64,000 bases of DNA from Bradyrhizobium neotropicale (GCF_001641695.1 NZ_LSEF01000090.1:216725-280724); one strand, 5' to 3'; numbered from the stretch's first letter, positions 53,194 to 62,163 are shown. A program made the numbers and translations. Notes: a model not told the origin generated them from the letters alone.

Positions 53194-54230
53194 ACGCGCA
53201 GCGCGCCGCGCAGGCCTGCGGCGGTGCCGAGCAGGATGCCGGCGACTGCGACGAATGAGGCCAGCGCGAGGGTCGACAGGCCGGTGAGCCCCTGCCCGAT
53301 CGAGCAGCCGAACGCCATCACTCCGCCGATGCCCATCAGCGCCGCGCCGCTGCCCGAGCGCAACATGTGGCGCGGCGAGGAATAGCCTTCGAGCTTGAAG
53401 CGGCCGCTAGCAAGCGCCGTTGTGAGGCTGCCGGCGAACACGCCGGCAACGGTTGCGATGCCGAAGTTCGGCGTCAGGCCCGTCGAGAGCATCGCGTATT
53501 GCAGCGCATCCGCGATCGGCGCGATGAAGGTGAGCGAGGTGACCGGAACCGGATTGAAATCATCGGCGCCGAGATAGCCGGTGACGAACCAGCCGCCGGC
53601 AACGAGGAGACCAACAATGATGCCGGCCGCGATCTGCCCCGGCGAACGCCGAAAACCGGCGTGGGCGAAAGCAAAGAGCATCAGGGCGACGACGATTGCC
53701 GCGGCAGCCAGCGTGCGCGAAACGGTTTCGCCGAGACCAAGCGTTGCCAGCAACGACGGCAGCGAGTTTGAGTTCGCGGTCGCCTGCGAGACCTGAACGA
53801 GCGCGATTCGCGCCGGCGCGATCAGTCCCTTGAGCGTCATCTGGGCGGCAATGCCGAGCACGATGACGACGACGAAGGAGCGGAGATTGCCGCGACCGAG
53901 CAGCACAAGTGCGCGCGAACCGCAGCCGTTCGACAGCACCATGCCATAGCCAAACAGGAGGCCACCGAGGAACAGCACTGGCGCTGAGAACGTCGGTTGC
54001 AGATAGATCGATTTGCCGAGATCGACCGTGCCGCCGCCGGCGAGGATCTGGCTTGCGGCGATCGCGACCGCGACCGCCAGCGCATAGGTGCGCACCAGCC
54101 GCCCATCTCCCTCCGCGAGCCAGCCGCGCATGCTGCTCATCAGGCAAAAGCCGCTGAGCAGGCCGACGGCGCCGTAGATCAGGCCGATGGCGAGGCCGGC
54201 GAAGATGACGAGTTGAGCGGACGATTCCAT
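53172..54230 (-). CDS. YeeE/YedE family sulfur-compound transporter
   Basis: 352-residue membrane protein with about nine helices. Conserved Cys motifs of the thiosulfate-transporter (TsuA) type are present: LLSGFCLMSSM near residue 28, the SNGCGSR loop near residue 102, and FGCSIGQGLTG in the C-terminal half. These Cys pass thiosulfate or a sulfur group through the membrane. No rhodanese or TusA-like partner gene is adjacent. The convergent 22-bp overlap with the EamA gene suggests antisense contact of the two transcripts. Confidence 0.87.
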   Translation of the reverse strand: MESSAQLVIFAGLAIGLIYGAVGLLSGFCLMSSMRGWLAEGDGRLVRTYALAVAVAIAASQILAGGGTVDLGKSIYLQPTFSAPVLFLGGLLFGYGMVLSNGCGSRALVLLGRGNLRSFVVVIVLGIAAQMTLKGLIAPARIALVQVSQATANSNSLPSLLATLGLGETVSRTLAAAAIVVALMLFAFAHAGFRRSPGQIAAGIIVGLLVAGGWFVTGYLGADDFNPVPVTSLTFIAPIADALQYAMLSTGLTPNFGIATVAGVFAGSLTTALASGRFKLEGYSSPRHMLRSGSGAALMGIGGVMAFGCSIGQGLTGLSTLALASFVAVAGILLGTAAGLRGALRVQPLAVA

Positions 54231-54232
54231 AG

Positions 54233-55249
54233 CTACGGCTTCAGGATCACGCGATCGCGCGAGGAGCCGGCGACAGCCGTATACGCCTCCTTGGCGCTCT
54301 CTAGCGGATAGATCGCACTCGCCTTGATCAGGAACGGTTTCAGGTGCCCGCTCGCAAAGCCGGGGCCGAGGTCGCGCAGCACCGCGCCGGTTGCCGCCGA
54401 CGACAGGCCGAGCGTGTCGATGCCGACATAGGTGTGCTGTCCCCGGTAGAATTCGAGGATGTTGAACTGCACGATGCGGTCGATCGCTGCAATGAGGATC
54501 TGGCGACCGCGAAGAGCGAGCGATTTGTGCGCGGCCTGGAAATAGGGATCGCCGACGGTGTTGAAGACGATATCGGCGCCCTTGCCACCGGTCACTTCGC
54601 GCACGCGCGCGGCGACATCGGTGGCGGAGGCATCGATCACCTCGGTGGGCGCGTTGGTGTGGCCCTCATAGGCCTCCGCCTTGCGCACCACGCCGATAAC
54701 GCGCGCGCCCTGCCAGGTCGCGATCTGCACCGCCGCCTGGCCGACCTTGCCGTTGACGCCGAACACGAGCACGGTCTCGCCGCTCTTCGGCACCCCCGCG
54801 CGACGAAAGCCCTCCATGGCAGTGACAAAGGGCACGCCGATACCGGCGGCCTCCTCCCAGGAGACGGACTTCGGTTTCTCCACCACCGCATCAGCCTCGA
54901 CGACGAGATGGGTGGCGTGGGTGCCATCGCGGCGAATGCCGAGATCGCCGGAGGAACCGAACACATCGCGGCCGATCGTGCCCGCCGGACCATCGATCAC
55001 TACGCCGGCATAGTCGCGGCCGGGCGTGCGCGGGAAGACCGCATAGGGCATCAGGCCGGTCGCGGCCTTTACATCGGACGGGTTGACGGCAGCGGCCTTG
55101 ACCTCAATCAGCACGTCGTCGGCGCCACGAGCCAGCGTATGGCGTTCGACGACCGGCGCGAGCACAGCAGAGTTCTCGGCCTTGGCATTGAGGCGCACAC
55201 AGCGCGCCTCAACGGCTCTGGTATCGGCTGATGACATCGAAAAACCCAT
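54233..55249 (-). CDS. Zinc-independent quinone oxidoreductase-like MDR protein
   Basis: 338-residue medium-chain dehydrogenase/reductase. It has the GroES-like N-terminal domain (VNPSDVKAATGLMPYAVFPRTPGRDYAGVV) and a cofactor domain with FGVNGKVGQAAVQIA. The Cys/His zinc ligands of alcohol dehydrogenases are absent, as in quinone oxidoreductases (QOR) and enoyl reductases. Likely NADPH-dependent reduction of a quinone or activated double bond. The gap to the YeeE/YedE start is 2 bp, so the two are probably co-transcribed. Start at 55249; an ATG four codons later is possible. Confidence 0.87.
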   Translation of the reverse strand: MGFSMSSADTRAVEARCVRLNAKAENSAVLAPVVERHTLARGADDVLIEVKAAAVNPSDVKAATGLMPYAVFPRTPGRDYAGVVIDGPAGTIGRDVFGSSGDLGIRRDGTHATHLVVEADAVVEKPKSVSWEEAAGIGVPFVTAMEGFRRAGVPKSGETVLVFGVNGKVGQAAVQIATWQGARVIGVVRKAEAYEGHTNAPTEVIDASATDVAARVREVTGGKGADIVFNTVGDPYFQAAHKSLALRGRQILIAAIDRIVQFNILEFYRGQHTYVGIDTLGLSSAATGAVLRDLGPGFASGHLKPFLIKASAIYPLESAKEAYTAVAGSSRDRVILKP

Positions 55250-55332
55250 GATTTCTCGCGGGTCTTGTCGCCTTCCGCGACCGCCAAGTCAACCGCCGCG
55301 GGGTGCCCTGCCCCATGTCACAAGGGGCAGAG

Positions 55333-56664
55333 CTAATCCTTCGGCCGCTTGTCGTAGACCCGCCTGGCCTTGCCGAGCGAGCGCTCCAGCGTGGCCGGCG
55401 CGACCGCCTGCACCTTCGCCGTGACGCCGATGGTGTTCTTGATGTGAGTCGAGATGCGATCGGCATGGTCGACGAGACCCCGGCCGTCCCAGTATTCGGA
55501 CCGCGCCTCCGCAATAATCGTCAGCTCGTCCATGCGGCCTTCGCGGGTCAGTTCGAGGATGAAGTGGCCGCCACACCAATCGGTCGCGAGCAGCAGCTCT
55601 TCGATCTGGGTCGGGAACAGGTTGACGCCGCGCAGGATGATCATGTCGTCCGAGCGGCCTGTCACCTTCTCCATTCGCCGCATGCCAGGGCGCGCCGTGC
55701 CCGGCAACAGCCGCGTCAAATCGCGGGTGCGATAGCGGATCACCGGGAATGCTTCCTTGGTCAGCGAGGTGAAGACCAGCTCGCCCTTCGCGCCGTCCGG
55801 CAGCACCGCACCGGTCTCGGGATCAATCACCTCGGGATAGAAGTGGTCCTCCCAGATGTGCAGGCCATCCTTGGTTTCGATGCACTCCTGCGCGACGCCG
55901 GGGCCGATCACCTCGGAAAGCCCATAGATGTCGGTCGCATCCATGTCGAAGGCTTCTTCGATCTCGCCGCGCATCGCATTGGTCCAGGGCTCGGCGCCGA
56001 AGATGCCGACCTTGAGTGAACACTGGCGCGGATCGAGCTTCTGGCGCTTGAACTCGTCGAGGATCGCCAGCATGTAGCTCGGCGTCACCGTGATGATGTC
56101 GGGGCGGAAATCGTTGATGAGCTGCACCTGCCGCTCGGTCATGCCGCCGGAGATCGGCACCACGGTACAGCCGAGCTTTTCCGCGCCATAATGCACGCCG
56201 AGCCCGCCAGTGAAGAGGCCGTAGCCATAGGCATTATGGATGATCATGCCGCTGCGGCCGCCGGCGGCGCGGATCGAGCGCGCCATCACCTCCGACCAGG
56301 TCTCGATATCGCGCTGGGTGTAACCGACGACGATCGGCTTGCCCGTCGTGCCGGATGACGCATGCACGCGCACCAGCTTTTCGCGGGGAACGGCGAACAT
56401 GTTGAAGGGGTAGTTGTCGCGCAGGTCCGTCTTCACCGTGAACGGGAACTTTGCGAGATCGGACAAGGCGCGGAAGTCGGAAGGATGCACGCCGGCCTTG
56501 TCGAAAGCTTTGCGGTAATGCGCGACGTTGTCGTAGGCATGCTTCAGCGACCAGGCCAGGCGCTGCATCTGCAACGCCATGATCTCGTCGCGCGACGCGC
56601 GCTCATGCGCGTCCATCTCCGGACTATAGGTGTTGCCACCTTCCTCGAGCCTGGTCAGAGCCAT
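55333..56664 (-). CDS. paaK: Phenylacetate-CoA ligase
   Basis: 443-residue adenylate-forming ligase that activates phenylacetate to phenylacetyl-CoA with ATP, the first step of the pathway. The AMP-binding loop is VHASSGTTGKPIVVGYT, preceded by KFPFTVKTDLRDNYPF. Later motifs are IYGLSEVIGPGVAQEC, ELVFTSLTKEAFPVIRYRTRDLT and GRSDDMIILRGVNLFPTQIE, all standard for PaaK. Last gene of the paa cluster, 42 bp downstream of paaI. Confidence 0.95.
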   Translation of the reverse strand: MALTRLEEGGNTYSPEMDAHERASRDEIMALQMQRLAWSLKHAYDNVAHYRKAFDKAGVHPSDFRALSDLAKFPFTVKTDLRDNYPFNMFAVPREKLVRVHASSGTTGKPIVVGYTQRDIETWSEVMARSIRAAGGRSGMIIHNAYGYGLFTGGLGVHYGAEKLGCTVVPISGGMTERQVQLINDFRPDIITVTPSYMLAILDEFKRQKLDPRQCSLKVGIFGAEPWTNAMRGEIEEAFDMDATDIYGLSEVIGPGVAQECIETKDGLHIWEDHFYPEVIDPETGAVLPDGAKGELVFTSLTKEAFPVIRYRTRDLTRLLPGTARPGMRRMEKVTGRSDDMIILRGVNLFPTQIEELLLATDWCGGHFILELTREGRMDELTIIAEARSEYWDGRGLVDHADRISTHIKNTIGVTAKVQAVAPATLERSLGKARRVYDKRPKD

Positions 56665-56706
56665 CCTCGTTTCCCCACATTGGTTCGTTTTTCTTTATCA
56701 GTCGCT

Positions 56707-57162
56707 TTATTGATCTTGCGTCGGCAGCCACGTGCCGGGAATGACACGCGAATGCCCGCGGAATTCAGCGATGACGGTGTCACCGGCGGTGACGCGCACG
56801 TCGTAGATGCCGGAACGGCCGCCACGGGTAATCTCTCGCGCCTTCGCAATGAGGCGATCGCCGAGCTTGCCCGGCTTGATGAAGGTGATCTGCCCTTGCG
56901 CCGCGACTACGCGCTCATTGTGTGAGTTGCAGGCGAACGCGAAAGCCGAGTCGGCCAGCGTGAAGATGAAGCCGCCATGGGCGATGCGCTGGCCGTTGAC
57001 CATGTCGGGGCGCACCGTCATCGCCAGCGTCGCAAAACCCGGACCGATCTCGACGATCTCCATGCCAAGGCCTTTTGAGGCATCGTCCTCCGCCCACATC
57101 GCGTCGGCGCAGGCGCGAGCCACGTCTTCGGGCGACAAGGCTGCTTTGACGTTCACGCGCAC
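56707..57162 (-). CDS. paaI: PaaI-type hotdog-fold thioesterase
   Basis: 151-residue hotdog thioesterase. The core NGQRIAHGGFIFTLADSAFAFACNS shows HGG and the catalytic Asp on the long helix; SGIYDVRVTAGDTVIAEFRGHSRV closes the fold. PaaI hydrolyses ring-hydroxylated or dead-end phenylacetyl-CoA derivatives, freeing CoA if the pathway stalls. It lies between paaE and paaK. Confidence 0.93.
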   Translation of the reverse strand: MRVNVKAALSPEDVARACADAMWAEDDASKGLGMEIVEIGPGFATLAMTVRPDMVNGQRIAHGGFIFTLADSAFAFACNSHNERVVAAQGQITFIKPGKLGDRLIAKAREITRGGRSGIYDVRVTAGDTVIAEFRGHSRVIPGTWLPTQDQ

Positions 57163-57211
57163 CTCCCGGCTGAATGTTTTCCCATGATGTTCTGCTGCCT
57201 GGCGAAGGCTG

Positions 57212-58294
57212 TCAAACGTGGTCGTAATCGACCAGCACCCGCTCCGAGACGGGCTTCGCCTGGCAGGTGAGGACGAAACCGGCCTTCAGCTCCCAGGGCT
57301 CCAGCGAATAGTTGATGTCCATCGGCGCCTCGCCTTCGACCAGCTTGGCGCGGCAGGTGGAGCACATGCCGCCCTTGCAGGCGAAGGGCAGATCGACACC
57401 GGCGCGCAGTGCAGCATCGAGGATCGCCTCGTCCTCGGCGACCGGCACGTCGCGGCGCTTGCCGTCGATGATCAGCGAGGCGATCGCCTTCGGCGGCGCA
57501 TCCACAGCGACGACCTTCTTCGGCCGCGGCTTGCCGCCGAACTCGGAGACGAAGCGTTCGACATGGATGCGGTCCTCGGCGATGCCGAGATCGCGGCAGG
57601 TTGTTTCGATCTCCTCGCTCATGCCGAGAGGACCGCAGATGAAGACGTGATCGACGCTGTCCGCCGGCACCAGCGCGCGCAACAGCACCCTCACCTTCTC
57701 GCCGTCGAGCCGGCCGTGCAGGATCGGGATGTCCTGATCCTCGCCCGAGATGACGTGGAAGATGGAAAGACGATCGATGAAGCGGTCCTTGAGCTCCTCG
57801 AGCGCCTCCAGGAATATGATGTTGGCACTCACGCGGTTGCCATAGAACAGGAAGAAGCGGCTGTTCGGCTCGCGCGCCAGCACGCCCTTGACGATCGACA
57901 GGATCGGCGTGATGCCAGAACCGGCGGCAAACCCGACATGGATGCGCGCATCTTCGGCGGGCGGGATCGCGCCGAAGCGGCCGGTCGGCGTCATCACGTC
58001 GAGCTCGTCGCCGCGTTTCAGCTCGTCCGCGGCCCAGCTCGAGAACGCACCGCCGTCGACCTTTTTCACGGCGATGCGAATCTCGCCGTCATCCGGGCCG
58101 GAGCAGATCGAATAGGAGCGACGCACCTCCTCGCCATCGAGCGTGGTGCGCAGCGTGAGGTATTGGCCGGGCGTGAAACTGTAGTCGTTCTCGAGCCCCT
58201 TCGGAATGGTGAAGGTCATCGACACGGCGTCGGAGGCCTCGCGACGGAGATCGTTGACGGCCAGGCGATGGAAACGTGGTGCAGCTGCGGACAT
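57212..58294 (-). CDS. paaE: 1,2-phenylacetyl-CoA epoxidase reductase subunit
   Basis: 360-residue NADPH reductase that feeds electrons to the PaaABC oxygenase. The FAD domain has RRSYSICSGPDDGEIRIAVK, the NAD(P) domain GFAAGSGITPILSIVKGVL, and the C-terminal plant-type [2Fe-2S] domain FACKGGMCSTCRAKLVEG with a final LTCQAKP Cys. I prefer the ATG at 58294, eight bases after AGGG; a GTG at 58303 gives three more residues. Repeat A6 separates it from paaD. Confidence 0.94.
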   Translation of the reverse strand: MSAAAPRFHRLAVNDLRREASDAVSMTFTIPKGLENDYSFTPGQYLTLRTTLDGEEVRRSYSICSGPDDGEIRIAVKKVDGGAFSSWAADELKRGDELDVMTPTGRFGAIPPAEDARIHVGFAAGSGITPILSIVKGVLAREPNSRFFLFYGNRVSANIIFLEALEELKDRFIDRLSIFHVISGEDQDIPILHGRLDGEKVRVLLRALVPADSVDHVFICGPLGMSEEIETTCRDLGIAEDRIHVERFVSEFGGKPRPKKVVAVDAPPKAIASLIIDGKRRDVPVAEDEAILDAALRAGVDLPFACKGGMCSTCRAKLVEGEAPMDINYSLEPWELKAGFVLTCQAKPVSERVLVDYDHV

Positions 58295-58320
58295 CAGGGA
58301 CACCCTAAATTTGAGACGCT

Positions 58321-58386
58321 GTCATTGCGAGGAGCGCTTGCGTCGAAGCAATCCAGATGAGGCTGGCATCGTGCCTTCTCAATGAC
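58321..58386. repeat. Interspersed palindrome, family A (overlaps the paaD stop)
   Basis: Left arm GTCATTGCGAGGAGCGC with GAAGCAATCCAG is good; the right arm is worn to GTGCCTTCTCAATGAC. Read on the minus strand, the terminal GTCATTGAG gives the last His codon and the TGA stop of paaD. Confidence 0.7.
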
Positions 58387-58882
58387 ACTTGAAGTAATCA
58401 AAGGGTTCGCGGCAGGCCTTGCAGCGCCACAGCGCCTTGCATGAGGTCGAGCCGAATTCGGACAAGAGCTCGGTGTTGCCCGAGCCGCATTGCGGGCACG
58501 TGACCGCCTGCTCGCCGAACAGAGCGCGGCGGGAGCTGGAGGCTTGCGGCGGCGCGATGCCGTAGGCGCGCAGCTTCTGGCGCCCCTCCTCGCTCATCCA
58601 GTCGGTGGTCCAGGCCGGTGAGAGCACGGTGCGCACTTTTGGGCGATGGAAACCAGCACGTTCCAGCGCGAGCTCGATTTCCAGCGCGATCATGTTCATG
58701 GCCGGACAGCCCGAATAGGTCGGCGAGATCAAGACTTCGATCTGATCACCATCCAGGGCGACGTCGCGCAGCACGCCAAGATCGGCAATCGTCAGCACCG
58801 GGATCTCCGGATCGACGACACCCGCCGCCGCATCCCAGGCGCGCTGGCGCAGCTCGGCGTCGCTGTCGAGCGCGGTCACCAT
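58379..58882 (-). CDS. paaD: Phenylacetyl-CoA epoxidase subunit PaaD (iron-sulfur assembly-type)
   Basis: 167-residue protein. An N-terminal MIP18/DUF59 domain carries PTYSGCPAMNMI (Cys59), and a C-terminal zinc ribbon has Cys129, 132, 148, 154, 157 and 166. PaaD is thought to help mature the di-iron or iron-sulfur centres of the PaaABCE epoxidase. It overlaps paaC by 7 bp. The last residue and stop come from the arm of a family A repeat; other PaaD proteins end in much the same way, so little is lost. Confidence 0.94.
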   Translation of the reverse strand: MVTALDSDAELRQRAWDAAAGVVDPEIPVLTIADLGVLRDVALDGDQIEVLISPTYSGCPAMNMIALEIELALERAGFHRPKVRTVLSPAWTTDWMSEEGRQKLRAYGIAPPQASSSRRALFGEQAVTCPQCGSGNTELLSEFGSTSCKALWRCKACREPFDYFKCH

Positions 58883-59652
58883 GTCAGACCCGGGAAGGTG
58901 CGCTGCATCGATTGCAGCTCGCTGAGGAGATGGCCGAGATGCTCGCTGTGCCGGCCCGAGCGGCCGCCCTGCTGCATCCAGTCGTTTTGCGGCAAGGCGA
59001 GCGTCGCCTCGTTGATGATGCCGGTCACTGTCTTCAGCCAGCGATCGCGCAATCCCGCCGGATCGATGGCAACGCCGGCATCGATCAGGCCGCGCTCGCT
59101 GTCGTCGACGGCAAACATTTCGCCGGTGAAGGCCCAGAGATGATCGATCGCGGCCTGCGCGCGGGCGTGACTCTCGTCGGTGCCGTCACCGAGCCGGATG
59201 ATCCATTCCGCGGAATGGCGCAGGTGATAGGCGCTCTCCTTCTCCGACTTGGCGGCAATCGCAGCCAGCGTCGCATCGCGCGAGGCCATCATCGCGCGCC
59301 AATAGAGATCGGCAAAGGCGGAATAGAAGAACTGCCGCACCAGCGTCTGGGCGAAATCGCCATTCGGCTGCTCGACCAGCAGCAGGTTGCGATACTGCCT
59401 GACGTCGCGCAAATACGCGAATTTGTCCTCGTCGTTGTCCTTGCCTTCCGCCTTGGCTGCATAGCTGTAAAGCTCGCGGGCCTGGCCGATGAGATCAAGC
59501 GCAATGTTGGAGAGCGCCATGTCCTCTTCCAGCATCGGCGCATGCCCGCACCATTCCGACAGCCGATGGCCGAGAATCAGCGCATCGTCAGCGCGGCGCA
59601 GCGCGTAGAGCACCAGCGGCGTTTCGGGGACCTGAATGTTGGCGATGGACAT
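58876..59652 (-). CDS. paaC: 1,2-phenylacetyl-CoA epoxidase structural subunit
   Basis: 258-residue ferritin-like helical protein that forms the inactive structural partner of PaaA in the epoxidase. It has YALRRADDALILGHRLSEWCGHAP at the N-terminus and QYRNLLLVEQPNGDFAQTLVRQFFYSAF in the middle. It starts at 59652; 14 upstream codons in frame lie in repeat-adjacent DNA. A 147-bp gap with repeat D2 separates it from paaB. Confidence 0.94.
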   Translation of the reverse strand: MSIANIQVPETPLVLYALRRADDALILGHRLSEWCGHAPMLEEDMALSNIALDLIGQARELYSYAAKAEGKDNDEDKFAYLRDVRQYRNLLLVEQPNGDFAQTLVRQFFYSAFADLYWRAMMASRDATLAAIAAKSEKESAYHLRHSAEWIIRLGDGTDESHARAQAAIDHLWAFTGEMFAVDDSERGLIDAGVAIDPAGLRDRWLKTVTGIINEATLALPQNDWMQQGGRSGRHSEHLGHLLSELQSMQRTFPGLTW

Positions 59653-59688
59653 TGCTTCAATCCGCTGTTCACTTGCCGCTTGTTCCGA

Positions 59689-59789
59689 CCTCATCCTGAG
59701 AAGGCGCGAAGCGCCGTCTCGAAGGATGGGCCACAGGATCCCGGGCCTCCATGGTTCGAGACGCCGCTTCGCGGCTCCTCACCATGAGG
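59689..59789. repeat. Interspersed palindrome, family D (inside the paa operon)
   Basis: CCTCATCCTGAGAAGGCGCG at the left and CGCGGCTCCTCACCATGAGG at the right, with inner CGTCTCGAAGGATG / CATGGTTCGAGACG. It lies between paaB and paaC, which are contiguous in many other paa operons. Confidence 0.72.
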
Positions 59790-59799
59790 AGAGAGAGCG

Positions 59800-60087
59800 C
59801 TACATGTGGCCCACTTCTTCAGGCACCTCATAGAACGTCGGGTGCCGGTAGATCTTGGATTCCGCCGGCTCGAACATCATGCCTTTCTCGGCGGGATCGC
59901 TCGCGGTGATCGCGGTTGACGGCACCACCCAGATGGAGAGGCCCTCGCCGCGCCTGGTGTAGATGTCGCGCGCGGCCTGCAAGGCCATGGTCGCGTCGCT
60001 CGCATGCAGCGAGCCGACATGCTTGTGCGCGAGCCCGTTGCGGCTGCGAATGAATACTTCCCACAGCGGCGTGTTCGGCGTGGCCAT
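59800..60087 (-). CDS. paaB: 1,2-phenylacetyl-CoA epoxidase subunit PaaB
   Basis: 95-residue subunit needed for a stable PaaABC complex. The sequence PLWEVFIRSRNGLAHKHVGSLHASD and the later YTRRGEGLSIWVVPS and YRHPTFYEVPEEVGHM are diagnostic. The ATG at 60087 follows a GGGAGA site; a frame running upstream overlaps paaA and is not real. Confidence 0.95.
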   Translation of the reverse strand: MATPNTPLWEVFIRSRNGLAHKHVGSLHASDATMALQAARDIYTRRGEGLSIWVVPSTAITASDPAEKGMMFEPAESKIYRHPTFYEVPEEVGHM

Positions 60088-60097
60088 CGTGATCTCC

Positions 60098-61090
60098 CTA
60101 TTCCGCAGCTTGTGCGGTCTGACGGTGCGCGCGCTTGGCGGCATAAGCGGCTGCGGCCTCGCGCACCCAGCTGCCCTCATCGTGGGCCTTGCGGCGCGCG
60201 GCGATGCGGTCGCGGTTGCAGGGGCCGTTGCCGGCGAGCACCTGCTTGAACTCGGTCCAGTCGATCTCGCTGTAGCGCCAGTGCCCCTCGGCATCCTGCG
60301 TCATGCCGGGATCGGGAATGGTGAGGCCGAGATATTGCGCCTGCGGCACGGTGGCGTCGACGAACTTCTGGCGCAGCTCGTCATTGGAGAAGCGCTTGAT
60401 CTTCCACTTCGTCGAGGTGTCGCTGTGCTGGCTGACGCCGTCCGGCGGGCCGAACATCATCAGCACCGGCCACCACCAGCGGTTCAGCGCGTCCTGCGCC
60501 ATCGCCTTCTGCTCGTCGGAGCCGCGGCATAGCGTGAGCATGATCTCGTAGCCCTGGCGCTGGTGGAACGACTCCTCCTTGCAGACGCGGATCATCGCGC
60601 GCGCATAGGGGCCGAAGGAGCAACGGCACAGCGGGATCTGGTTCATGATCGCAGCGCCGTCGACCAGCCAGCCGATGGTGCCGATATCGGCCCATGTCAG
60701 CGTCGGATAGTTGAAGATCGAGGAATATTTTGCCTTGCCCGCGAGCATGGCGTCGACCAGCTCCTCGCGCGAGGAGCCGAGCGTCTCGGCGGCGGCATAG
60801 AGATAGAGGCCGTGGCCGCACTCGTCCTGCACCTTGGCGAGCAGCGCGGCCTTGCGGCGCAGGCTCGGTGCGCGCGTGATCCAGTTGCCCTCGGGCAGCA
60901 TGCCGACGATTTCGGAATGGGCGTGCTGGGAGATCTGGCGGGTGAGCGTCTTGCGATAGGCCGCCGGCATCCAGTCATTCGGCTCGATGCGCTCCTCGGC
61001 ATCGATGCGCGCCTGGAACTGCGTGGCCTTCGCCGCGTCCTCGAGGCCGCGATCCTCGGCCTCGGCCGTGTTCAGCGCCTGCGTATACAT
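60098..61090 (-). CDS. paaA: 1,2-phenylacetyl-CoA epoxidase catalytic subunit
   Basis: 330-residue di-iron oxygenase subunit that forms ring-1,2-epoxyphenylacetyl-CoA from phenylacetyl-CoA, O2 and NADPH. Iron ligands appear in two E-x-x-H motifs: [10 protein letters not shown] and [10 protein letters not shown]. Other PaaA landmarks are [29 protein letters not shown] split over two helices. The ATG at 61090 lies six bases after GGGAGG; an ATG two codons earlier touches that site. First structural gene of the operon, behind the promoter at 61118-61145. Confidence 0.95.
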   Translation of the reverse strand: MYTQALNTAEAEDRGLEDAAKATQFQARIDAEERIEPNDWMPAAYRKTLTRQISQHAHSEIVGMLPEGNWITRAPSLRRKAALLAKVQDECGHGLYLYAAAETLGSSREELVDAMLAGKAKYSSIFNYPTLTWADIGTIGWLVDGAAIMNQIPLCRCSFGPYARAMIRVCKEESFHQRQGYEIMLTLCRGSDEQKAMAQDALNRWWWPVLMMFGPPDGVSQHSDTSTKWKIKRFSNDELRQKFVDATVPQAQYLGLTIPDPGMTQDAEGHWRYSEIDWTEFKQVLAGNGPCNRDRIAARRKAHDEGSWVREAAAAYAAKRAHRQTAQAAE

Positions 61091-61117
61091 GCGCATCCTC
61101 CCGTTTGGTTGGAAGGC

Positions 61118-61145
61118 AATATATAACAGAAATTAGATCATGCAA
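61118..61145 (-). promoter_or_regulatory. Sigma70-like promoter of paaABCDE
   Basis: On the minus strand TTGCAT (61145-61140) and TATATT (61123-61118) with a 16-bp spacer, 28 bases upstream of the paaA start. The gap to paaX is only 75 bp, so this is the likely internal promoter of the structural genes. Confidence 0.6.
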
Positions 61146-61158
61146 GATATTTCTGTAA
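61124..61158. promoter_or_regulatory. Inverted repeat over the paa promoter, probable PaaX operator
   Basis: TAACAGAAAT (61124-61133), 15-base spacer, ATTTCTGTAA (61149-61158): nine of ten pairs match. One arm lies in the spacer between the -10 and -35 boxes and the other just upstream of the -35, as expected for a repressor site. Confidence 0.65.
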
Positions 61159-61165
61159 CATAAAA

Positions 61166-62032
61166 TCAGACACCGAACCTCCGCTCGAGGAGCTTGCGCG
61201 CCGGCGGCAGCGGCCCTGTTTCATTGGTTCCATGGCCATCGAGCCATCGTTCCGATGGGGCAAGCAGCGCGCGATAGATCTCGCCGCAGAGCTCGCGGGC
61301 GGCCCTGCCCGGCCAATCCCCCGGCAGCAGGCTGTCCGGCAGCAGCGGATCGCGCAGCACGACGCGGCGGTAGTAGTGGATCAGCAGAATCCGCGCGGTG
61401 AAGGCATCGGCGTCGGACAAACCCGTGCCGCGGCCGATCGCTGCGTGGAGCGGCTCGAACATCTTCATGAACTTGAGATAGGCGTCAGCCGTGCGATCCA
61501 GCGGCCAGCTCGCGCTGAGCAAACGGCGTCCGCTGTCATCCTCGGCTGAGACTTCGAGGCGAATGGCACCGGCAGCCTCATCCGGCACGGGCACGCCCGA
61601 CGGCGCGACCCAGACGCCCGGCAGCGGGCTGCCGAAGCCGGCATTGCGCAGCGCCTCGCGCGAGGCGTCGCGACCCTCACCATTGCCGATCAGCAGCAGC
61701 TCGAAACGCCCGGTCCAGTCCGACGGCGGCGGATCGTAGATGTGGCGCGTGGCGGCCTCGAAGGTCTGCCGCCCTTTCTCAGCGAGCCGGTAAAAGCTGT
61801 TGCGGCCGACCTTTTCGCGGGTCAGCCAACCGTCGGCCGCAAGGCGCGACATTGCGGTGCGCACGACGCTACTGTCGACGGCGAGACCTTCGAAGAATTC
61901 GAGCAGCGTGCCAAGCCACACCGAGCCGCCACGCGGCACGATCGCGTCGCCGAACACGGTGATGACGATGGAGCCGGTGCGCGACGGCTCGCGCTTGAGC
62001 TGGTCGATGATGCGAGAAAGCGGATGCGCCAT
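61166..62032 (-). CDS. paaX: Phenylacetate operon repressor PaaX
   Basis: 288-residue GntR-like repressor; phenylacetyl-CoA is the known inducer. The N-terminal winged helix runs TGSIVITVFGDAIVPRGG, SSVVRTAMSRLAADGWLTREKVGR and NSFYRLAEKGRQTF. The C-terminal part has LIHYYRRVVLRDPLLPDSLLPGDWPG, which is highly typical. The ATG at 62032 aligns with other PaaX starts; a frame from 62089 runs into repeat D3. It lies upstream of paaA on the same strand and probably represses through the dyad at 61124-61158. Confidence 0.94.
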   Translation of the reverse strand: MAHPLSRIIDQLKREPSRTGSIVITVFGDAIVPRGGSVWLGTLLEFFEGLAVDSSVVRTAMSRLAADGWLTREKVGRNSFYRLAEKGRQTFEAATRHIYDPPPSDWTGRFELLLIGNGEGRDASREALRNAGFGSPLPGVWVAPSGVPVPDEAAGAIRLEVSAEDDSGRRLLSASWPLDRTADAYLKFMKMFEPLHAAIGRGTGLSDADAFTARILLIHYYRRVVLRDPLLPDSLLPGDWPGRAARELCGEIYRALLAPSERWLDGHGTNETGPLPPARKLLERRFGV

Positions 62033-62087
62033 GCACGAGGCATAGCGCGTTTGCTGCGGGCGGGACAATGGAGACAGCAGGGCAGTC

Positions 62088-62126
62088 ATCCTTCGAGACG
62101 GCGCTTCGCGCCTCCTCAGGATGAGG
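62088..62126. repeat. Half palindrome, family D
   Basis: CATCCTTCGAGACGGCGC to CCTCCTCAGGATGAGG, a compact half copy upstream of paaX. Confidence 0.6.
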
Positions 62127-62163
62127 TCTGACGGTCTGTTTCGCGGAATCAGTCGCTCTCAAC

